From an uncultured Pseudomonas sp. (lineage in GTDB: Bacteria; Pseudomonadota; Gammaproteobacteria; Pseudomonadales; Pseudomonadaceae): DNA of 64,000 bases. Position 1 is the stretch's first letter; the number at the start of each line of letters is the position of its first letter. The notes under the pieces are model-generated. The model saw only the letters and a program-made list of their open reading frames with translations. It was not told where the DNA came from and made no database searches. The DNA lies in NCBI RefSeq assembly GCF_943846705.1, contig NZ_OX044366.1:1488001-1552000 (forward strand). The letters run 5' to 3'. Position numbers and translations under genes: made by a program. This document shows, piece by piece, positions 58,568 through 64,000 of this stretch.

Positions 58568-59361
58568 TGCAGCAATACCTCGACCTGATGCGCCTGGTGC
58601 GTGAGACCGGCACCTTCAAGAGTGACCGCACCGGCACCGGCACTTACAGCATTTTTGCCCACCAGATGCGCTTTAACCTGGCTGACGGCTTCCCGCTGGT
58701 GACCACCAAGAAGTGCCACCTGAAGTCGATCATTCACGAGCTGCTGTGGTTTCTCCAGGGTGACACCAACATCAAGTACCTGAAGGACAACGGCGTACGT
58801 ATCTGGGACGAATGGGCCGACGAGAACGGCGACCTCGGCCCGGTGTACGGCTACCAGTGGCGCAGTTGGCCCGCGCCGAACGGCGAGTCGATCGACCAGA
58901 TCAGCAAGCTGATTGAGATGATCAAAAAGAACCCGGACTCGCGTCGCCTGATCGTCTCGGCCTGGAACCCGGCGCTGGTTGAGCAAATGGCCCTGCCGCC
59001 GTGCCATGCGCTGTTCCAGTTCTATGTGGCCGACGGCAAGCTGAGTTGTCAGCTGTACCAGCGCTCGGCGGACATCTTCCTCGGCGTGCCGTTCAACATC
59101 GCCAGCTATGCCCTGCTGACGTTGATGGTCGCCCAGGTCTGTGGGTTGCAGCCGGGCGATTTCATCTGGACTGGCGGCGACTGCCACCTGTACGCCAACC
59201 ATCTCGAGCAGACCGACTTGCAGCTGAGCCGCGAGCCATTGCCGCTGCCGACCATGAAAATCAACCCCGAGGTGAAGGATCTGTTGGCCTTCAAGTTCGA
59301 GGACTTCGAGCTGGTTGGCTATCAGGCTCATCCGCATATCAGTGCGCCTGTAGCGGTCTGA
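58567..59361 (+). CDS. thyA: ThyA, thymidylate synthase
   Basis: The 264-residue enzyme converts dUMP to dTMP using methylenetetrahydrofolate. The catalytic cysteine is in LPPCHALFQFYV (near residue 146), followed by the nucleotide-binding QRSADIFLGVPFNIASYALL. The length equals E. coli ThyA. It lies downstream of lgt, an arrangement common in gamma-proteobacteria. A perfect 12-base hairpin follows the gene. Confidence 0.97.
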   Translation: MQQYLDLMRLVRETGTFKSDRTGTGTYSIFAHQMRFNLADGFPLVTTKKCHLKSIIHELLWFLQGDTNIKYLKDNGVRIWDEWADENGDLGPVYGYQWRSWPAPNGESIDQISKLIEMIKKNPDSRRLIVSAWNPALVEQMALPPCHALFQFYVADGKLSCQLYQRSADIFLGVPFNIASYALLTLMVAQVCGLQPGDFIWTGGDCHLYANHLEQTDLQLSREPLPLPTMKINPEVKDLLAFKFEDFELVGYQAHPHISAPVAV

Positions 59362-59375
59362 GCTCATCTGCGTGT

Positions 59376-59418
59376 GTGCTGAGCGCCGAGGCGAATCGCC
59401 TGCCTAGGCGCTCAGCAC
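59376..59418. terminator. Hairpin after thyA (possible terminator)
   Basis: GTGCTGAGCGCC pairs perfectly with GGCGCTCAGCAC over a 19-base loop that itself contains AGGCG/CGCCT. No T-run follows, so it may be a weak terminator, mRNA-stabilising element or REP-like palindrome. Confidence 0.4.
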
Positions 59419-59490
59419 GGCGCGTTGGGTAATCGGTATCTGTGCTGTTTTGCTACTCTGGGGCTTTGTGCACCGGGGAAGTGGTTGTTT

Positions 59491-60558
59491 ATGTCGAAAT
59501 TTCTGAGCGCCTTGCTGCTGTTTTGTCTGGCCCTGCCGAGCTGGGCGGACGAGCCGTCCGGGCCACTGTTACGTGTTGGTATCAGTGAAGTGCCGCCATT
59601 CGTGATCCATGAGGAAAACGGCGATTGGCGCGGCATCAGCATTGATCTGTGGAAGGACATTGCCGAGCAGGCGGGTTACCGCTTCGAGTTGCAACCCATG
59701 GCCTTCAAGGAGCTGCTGCCCGCTCTCGAGGCCGGCAAACTGGACGTGGTGGTCGGTGCCCTGACCATGACCGCTGAGCGCGAAGCGCGCTTCGACTTCA
59801 CCCATCCCTTCTACCAGACCGGGCTGGCCATCGCCGTACCCCGTGGGGGGGAAGGCAGTGCTTGGAGGACGGTCAAGGGGTTGCTGTCCTGGCAGTTCGT
59901 CAGTCTGGTGCTGGGCTTGGCGGCATTGATGCTGATCGTCGGCGGCCTGGTCTGGGTATTCGAGCGGCGCCACAATCAGGAGCAGTTCGGCGGCAGCCCG
60001 GCCGAGGGATTGGGTTCCAGTTTTTGGTGGGCTGCAGTGACCATGACCACGGTGGGTTATGGCGACAAGGCGCCGGTCACCCTGGGCGGCCGCTTGATTG
60101 GCCTGGTGTGGATGTTCGCCGGCTTGATCATGGTCTCGACCTTCACGGCGGCGGTCGCCAGCGCCCTGACCGTGGGCAATTTGCAGGGCGGCATTCAGGG
60201 CGTCGAAGACCTGCGCCGATCCCATGTGGCGACCATCGATAAGACCGTCAGCGCCCGTTACCTGGAAGGTCAGCGCATCCGCCACAGTAGCTATCCGGAC
60301 CTGCTCAGCGCCATGCGCGCGGTGCAGCAGGGCGAGTCGGACGCGGTGGTCTACGACCTGCCGATCCTGCAGTACCGCAATACCGAGATGGATCGCGGTG
60401 GTTTGCGCGTGTTGCCCGGCACCTTCGAGAATCAGGCCTACGCCTTCGCCGTGGCCAGCGGCAGCCCCTATCGCGAGCCACTCAGCCAGGAAATCCTGCG
60501 TGTCACTGGCAGCGACGATTGGACCAAGCTGCTGGAAATTTACCTCGGTAAGCCGTGA
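59491..60558 (+). CDS. Glutamate-receptor-like (GluR0-type) ligand-gated potassium channel
   Basis: The start at 59491 gives a signal peptide (about residues 1-19, ending PSWAD). The 355-residue protein is a two-lobed periplasmic solute-binding domain (lobe 1, about residues 25-120; lobe 2, about 230-355) interrupted by membrane segments at about 134-157 and 201-224. Between them is a pore loop carrying TVGYGD (187-192), the potassium-channel selectivity filter. This is the arrangement of bacterial ionotropic glutamate receptors such as GluR0. The ligand is not known; the domain resembles amino-acid-binding proteins. Upstream it has a GGGGAAG ribosome site at about nine bases. It is a single-gene unit. 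Confidence 0.85.
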   Translation: MSKFLSALLLFCLALPSWADEPSGPLLRVGISEVPPFVIHEENGDWRGISIDLWKDIAEQAGYRFELQPMAFKELLPALEAGKLDVVVGALTMTAEREARFDFTHPFYQTGLAIAVPRGGEGSAWRTVKGLLSWQFVSLVLGLAALMLIVGGLVWVFERRHNQEQFGGSPAEGLGSSFWWAAVTMTTVGYGDKAPVTLGGRLIGLVWMFAGLIMVSTFTAAVASALTVGNLQGGIQGVEDLRRSHVATIDKTVSARYLEGQRIRHSSYPDLLSAMRAVQQGESDAVVYDLPILQYRNTEMDRGGLRVLPGTFENQAYAFAVASGSPYREPLSQEILRVTGSDDWTKLLEIYLGKP

Positions 60559-60857
60559 CGCATCGAGGACAGTGCCGCCGACAACCTTGCCGGTTCAGGC
60601 CTTGGGGCTAAAAACAGGCAGGGCAGGCCGCGTGGCTGCTCCCAGCGGGTGGTGCGGTCGGGCTCAGAGCGCTGTGGCTACGCTCGCTCAGAGGCTCTCC
60701 TAGCCGCGTCATTGCACGGGCTGGGCCATACGCTCGCTCGCCTTTCCCTGAGCCGCCTCAGCAGAACCAATAACCCCATAGGGTTATTGGTTCTGCTGGC
60801 TTTTACGCCTAGCCTCGCGACAACCTTTCTACAACCACAAAAAAAATAGGTGCCGCT
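60559..60857. other. Intergenic region between the channel gene and the antiporter gene
   Basis: This 299-base stretch holds no convincing gene. It ends in a terminator at 60759-60804 followed by an AT-rich stretch with a run of A just before the antiporter gene. The first 200 bases show no clear signal. Confidence 0.6.
60759..60804. terminator. Strong rho-independent terminator with 18-bp stem
   Basis: CAGCAGAACCAATAACCC pairs perfectly with its 18-base complement around a CATA loop, followed by GGCTTTT. It terminates the channel transcript from a distance of 200 bases. Confidence 0.75.
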
Positions 60858-62321
60858 ATGGCCGAATTGGCTGAGCGCGGCGTGCAAACGCTGCCATCGA
60901 TGAACACACGCACTATTCTTGGCTGGGCCTTGCTCAGCGCTATCGCCCTGATCACCCTATGGCTCGGCCCCATCGAGCTTGGCGAAGCCGCGCATGTGGG
61001 CTGGCTGGCACTGCTGCCGACCCTGGCGGTGCTGACCCTGGCCCTGGTCATGCGACGTACTCTGGAGGCGCTGGTGGGTGGTTGCCTGTTCGGCTACCTG
61101 ATGCTCGCCGGAACGGACTTTTTAGTACGCTTCGCCGACACCGGCTTGGCGGTGATGGGTAATCCCACCATTGGCTGGATCATTCTGGTCTGCGGCTTTC
61201 TCGGCAGCCTGATTGCCTTGCTCGGACTGTCCGGCGCGACCCAGGCCTTCAGTACCTGGCTGGGCACCCGGGTTCATGGTCGGCGCAGCACGTTGTTCAG
61301 TGCCTGGCTGCTGGGCCTGCTGATTTTCATCGACGACTACCTCAACGCCCTGGCGGTTAGCGCCTCGATGCGCAAGCTGTGCGATCGCTACAAGATTTCC
61401 CGACCGATGCTGGCCTATGTGGTCGACTCCACTGCCGCGCCTATGTGCGTGCTGGTGCCACTGTCCACCTGGGCGATCTATAGCGCCGGGCTGTTGGAGG
61501 CTAATGGGGTGGCGGCGGCGGGCGAAGGTCTGGCGGTGTACCTGGCCGCTGTGCCTTACATGTTCTACGCCTGGATCGCCCTGCTGATGGTGCCGCTGGT
61601 GGCGCTGGGGATTATTCCGGTTATGGGGCCGATGCGTACCGCCGAGCGCCTGACTGCCGAGGGCCGTGCGCAAATAGAAGACAGCGACCTGGACGAACCG
61701 TCGGCCCAGGCCACGCCGCGCCTGGTGAACTTTCTCCTGCCGCTGGCGGCGCTCATCGGCTTTACCCTGTACCTGGGTGTGGATGCCTTCAAGGGTGTGG
61801 TTTGCGCCTTGCTGCTGACCCTGGTGTTGTACGCCGCGCAGCGCCTGGCCAGTCTGGAGGAACTGTTCAATGCGGTGCAGAAGGGCTTCCAGAGCATGTT
61901 GATGCCGCTGGGCATCGTGGTCGCCTCTTTCGTCCTGCAGGACATCAACGAGCAACTGGGTTTGACCCAGTACGTGATTGATTCGCTCCAGCCGTTGATG
62001 GCCGGCCATTGGCTGCCAGCGGTGATCTTTATCACCCTCAGCCTGGTTACCTTTAGCACCGGTTCTTTCTGGGGCACCTTCGCAGTGGCCTTTCCCATTG
62101 TCATTCCGCTGGCTGCGGCCCTTGACGCCAACCTGTCGCTGACCATCGGCGCGGTCGTCTCGGCTGGCGCCTTCGGTAGTCACGCCTGCTTCTATGGCGA
62201 CGCCACGGTGCTATCGGCCAAGGGCAGTGGTTGCACGCCGTTGCAGCATGCAGTCACCCAGTTGCCCTATGTGCTGATTGCCGCGGCCCTGGCCACTCTG
62301 ATGTTTATCGTCATGGGCTAG
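60858..62321 (+). CDS. NhaC-family Na+/H+ antiporter-like membrane protein
   Basis: The 487-residue protein has about 11-12 membrane segments. Family motifs include LLGLLIFIDDYLNALAVSASMRKLCDRYKISR (near residues 150-180), STAAPMCVLVPLSTWAIY (near 190), FSTGSFWGTFAVAFPIVIPLA (near 400) and AGAFGSHACFYGDATVLSA (near 435). These match NhaC/ArcD-like secondary transporters. The substrate could be Na+/H+ or an organic ion. It lies 51 bases upstream of the deacetylase-family gene and may be co-transcribed with it, which suggests a link to polyamine or amine metabolism; this is inference. Confidence 0.85.
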   Translation: MAELAERGVQTLPSMNTRTILGWALLSAIALITLWLGPIELGEAAHVGWLALLPTLAVLTLALVMRRTLEALVGGCLFGYLMLAGTDFLVRFADTGLAVMGNPTIGWIILVCGFLGSLIALLGLSGATQAFSTWLGTRVHGRRSTLFSAWLLGLLIFIDDYLNALAVSASMRKLCDRYKISRPMLAYVVDSTAAPMCVLVPLSTWAIYSAGLLEANGVAAAGEGLAVYLAAVPYMFYAWIALLMVPLVALGIIPVMGPMRTAERLTAEGRAQIEDSDLDEPSAQATPRLVNFLLPLAALIGFTLYLGVDAFKGVVCALLLTLVLYAAQRLASLEELFNAVQKGFQSMLMPLGIVVASFVLQDINEQLGLTQYVIDSLQPLMAGHWLPAVIFITLSLVTFSTGSFWGTFAVAFPIVIPLAAALDANLSLTIGAVVSAGAFGSHACFYGDATVLSAKGSGCTPLQHAVTQLPYVLIAAALATLMFIVMG

Positions 62322-62372
62322 CCCCAGGGCAGCCCATCTCAATTCCCACTTAACTCTGACCGGAGTAGACGC

Positions 62373-63482
62373 ATGCGTCGCACTGCATTCTTCAGCAAGG
62401 AAATTTGTTTCTGGCACGACCCGGGCCCTTGCGGCCCATTCGACAAGCCCGGTGGCTTTATTCAGCCGCTGGCCGCCGCCGAACACCCGGAAACCAAGCG
62501 ACGCATCCGTAACCTGCTTGACGTCAGTGGTCTGCTCGATCGCCTGCTGCAGCCGGCCAGCCAAGCGGCGCGCCGCGAGGACTTGCTGCACTTCCACACC
62601 CCGCGTTATCTGGACTGGCTGGAAGCCCAGAGCGCGCAGGGGCATGGCAATGCCGGTGAATGTGCACCATTTCGCCAGGATGCCTACGCCATCGCCTGTC
62701 ATTCGACCGGTCTAGCTATCGATGCGCTGCGCGCGGTACTCAAGGGTGAGGCGGACAATGCCTACGCACTGTGCCGTCCACCGGGTCACCATGCCGAACG
62801 CGACCGCGGTCGCGGTTTCTGTCTGCTGGGGAATATCCCCGTGGCCATCGGAACCGCACGGGCTGAGGGGTTGATGCGCCGGGTCGCGGTGGTGGACTGG
62901 GATGTGCATCACGGCAACGGCACCGAGCAAGCGTTCTATGCCGACGCCGAGGCGCTAACGATCTCCCTGCACCACGGGCATAACTACCCAGTGGATTCGG
63001 GCGACAGCAGCGATCGCGGCGAGGCGGCTGGCCATGGCTACAACCTGAACATCCCGTTGCCACCTGGCTGTGGTGGTGGGGTCTACCGCGAGGCGTTCAG
63101 TCGCCTGGTGCTGCCGGCTCTTGAGCGCTTTCAGCCTGAAGTGATAGTGGTTGCCTGTGGTTTTGACGCCAGCGCCATGGATCCGCTCGGCCCCATGATC
63201 CTGACCAGTCGCGACTACGCCTGGATGACCGAGCAGCTTCGCCAGACCGCAGAGCGCCTGTGTGGCGGACGTTTGGTGATGGTCCATGAGGGCGGCTACT
63301 CGGAAGGCTACGTTCCGTTCTGCGCCCAAGCGGTGATCGAAACCCTGTCGGGGATTGTCACCGAGGTCTGCGATCCTCTGGCCGATGACATTAGCCGCTG
63401 GGACGGTCAGGCGCTGCAGCCGCATCAGCAGGCGCTGATTGAGTCGCTCGAGCCGTTGCTGGACGATATCCACGCGGGCTGA
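62373..63482 (+). CDS. Histone deacetylase-family amidohydrolase (acetylpolyamine amidohydrolase-like)
   Basis: The 369-residue protein has all the active-site signatures of the arginase/deacetylase fold: RPPGHHAERDRGRGFCLLGN (near residues 132-151, two catalytic histidines), VVDWDVHHGNGTEQAFY (near 173, zinc aspartate and histidine), the GFDASAMDPLG motif (near 265, zinc aspartate) and EGGYSEGYVP. It should remove acetyl groups from polyamines or related amides. It is followed by a probable regulator gene on the same strand after 12 bases. Confidence 0.88.
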   Translation: MRRTAFFSKEICFWHDPGPCGPFDKPGGFIQPLAAAEHPETKRRIRNLLDVSGLLDRLLQPASQAARREDLLHFHTPRYLDWLEAQSAQGHGNAGECAPFRQDAYAIACHSTGLAIDALRAVLKGEADNAYALCRPPGHHAERDRGRGFCLLGNIPVAIGTARAEGLMRRVAVVDWDVHHGNGTEQAFYADAEALTISLHHGHNYPVDSGDSSDRGEAAGHGYNLNIPLPPGCGGGVYREAFSRLVLPALERFQPEVIVVACGFDASAMDPLGPMILTSRDYAWMTEQLRQTAERLCGGRLVMVHEGGYSEGYVPFCAQAVIETLSGIVTEVCDPLADDISRWDGQALQPHQQALIESLEPLLDDIHAG

Positions 63483-63494
63483 CATGCTCCGCGG

Positions 63495-64000
63495 ATGAAT
63501 AAAGCCCTCGACCTTAAGCCCCTTGCGCCCCTGGTTGCCGCCGTGCGCCAGGGGCAATTGCTGACCCTGCTGCCCCAGGCTCTGGAGGGCCTCTTTCCCG
63601 GCTTGGGCTTTGTACTGTTCGCCTTCTGCCCAGGCCAGGCCCCGCGCTGTCTGGTGGATAACCTCAGCCCGAGCAAGGGGCACCAGGCGATTGGCCCCTA
63701 TCTGGGCGGCATGTACCAGTTGGACCCGCTCTATAATTACGCGCAAGAATGCCCCGCCGATGCATTGGTATCGCTGAAACAGATAATGCCGATCGGTTTT
63801 CGGCAGAGCGACTACTACCGTCAGTACTACCGCAACCTACAGTTAGATGGTGAGATGGCGCTGTGTATTCGCCGCGACGATGCACTGCTGGTGCTGTCCA
63901 TTGGCTTCTACGGGCGGCGTGTCCCCAGAAGCTTGCGGGATGATTTAGCGCTTCTGCAGCCGCTGCTCAGGGCTTTTCTGATCGAGGGCATTGGCACGTT
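63495..64000 (+). CDS. Probable transcriptional regulator, N-terminal part (3' end outside window)
   Basis: The frame is open from an ATG 12 bases after the deacetylase stop to the window edge, giving 168 residues. It begins MNKALDLKPLAPLVAAVRQG. The sequence includes LGGMYQLDPLYNYAQE and GFRQSDYYRQYYRNLQLDGEMALCI, and then DDALLVLSIGFYGRRVP. This is the style of the N-terminal sensory domain of LuxR-type regulators found beside polyamine-deacetylase genes in pseudomonads, but the DNA-binding domain is beyond the edge, so the regulator label is inferred. The gene is real: it shows codon bias, a start just downstream of the previous gene and no stops. Confidence 0.6.
   Translation, partial: MNKALDLKPLAPLVAAVRQGQLLTLLPQALEGLFPGLGFVLFAFCPGQAPRCLVDNLSPSKGHQAIGPYLGGMYQLDPLYNYAQECPADALVSLKQIMPIGFRQSDYYRQYYRNLQLDGEMALCIRRDDALLVLSIGFYGRRVPRSLRDDLALLQPLLRAFLIEGIGT

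Noticed and set aside
1..64000. CRISPR array, prophage or insertion sequence
   Set aside because: No regularly spaced direct repeats at DNA level, no integrase, transposase or phage structural genes were found. The only tandem repeats are coding repeats within cpaB/rcpC.

Overview
The window is a stretch of chromosome from a gamma-proteobacterium of the genus Pseudomonas or a close relative. The evidence is the high-GC codon usage, characteristic families (FabY-type ketosynthase, PtsP, NudE, RppH), and gene orders that I recall from P. aeruginosa PAO1. Those are fabY-cysQ-nudE-HAD (around PA5174-PA5177), the iron ABC transporter with gcvT-gcvH and an orphan secretion ATPase (around PA5210-PA5217), and rpiA/ilvA-membrane protein-HAD-rppH-ptsP-TSUP-lgt-thyA (around PA0330-PA0342). 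No mobile elements, CRISPR arrays, tRNA or rRNA genes were seen. The synteny statements come from memory, not from a search.

Layout. 1-611: the 3' end of a RecQ-type helicase. 648-14064 (minus strand): one long, tightly packed Tad/Flp-type pilus or secretion operon. It is read from a small Flp-like prepilin through TadG/TadE-like proteins, a secreted protein of unknown function, a repeat-bearing prepilin-like protein, CpaB/RcpC, the RcpA secretin, an FHA-TadA ATPase, TadB, TadC, a DUF192 protein, a TPR lipoprotein and a last TadE-like protein. 14615-18419 (plus): a TetR regulator, an exported molybdopterin-fold protein, and a response regulator/sensor kinase pair. 18460-21916 (minus): a four-gene Mla/MCE lipid ABC transporter. 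21984-28140: a methyltransferase, a nitroreductase, a Baeyer-Villiger-type flavin monooxygenase, a 59-residue ORF missed by ordinary length cut-offs, an iron alcohol dehydrogenase, a thioesterase and a glycine-zipper protein. 28320-32493 (minus): a YdeP-type molybdoenzyme, its FdhD sulfurtransferase and a LysR regulator. 32559-38603: HAD phosphatase, nudE, cysQ, fabY, acyl-CoA synthetase. 38747-49100: ferric-iron ABC transporter, gcvT, gcvH (no gcvP), NfeD/QmcA, two divergent L,D-transpeptidases and a GspE/PilB-type ATPase. 49218-59361: the conserved rpiA to thyA block. 59491-64000: a glutamate-receptor-like potassium-channel protein, an NhaC-family antiporter, a histone-deacetylase-family amidohydrolase and the start of a probable regulator.

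The least ordinary part is the Tad-type operon. Its CpaB/RcpC protein carries an insertion of about 365 residues made of some 21 short, glycine- and aspartate-rich repeats. The prepilin-like protein encoded just before it in the same operon carries motifs of the same style. Together with an FHA domain fused to the motor ATPase, five proteins with pilin-like N termini, and the absence of a prepilin peptidase or TadZ, this suggests a divergent Tad machine with an unusual periplasmic or surface component. Other points of interest are an inverted repeat flanking the predicted promoter of the iron-transport operon, a large palindrome between the TetR gene and the molybdopterin-fold gene, and the ligand-gated-channel architecture at 59491-60558.
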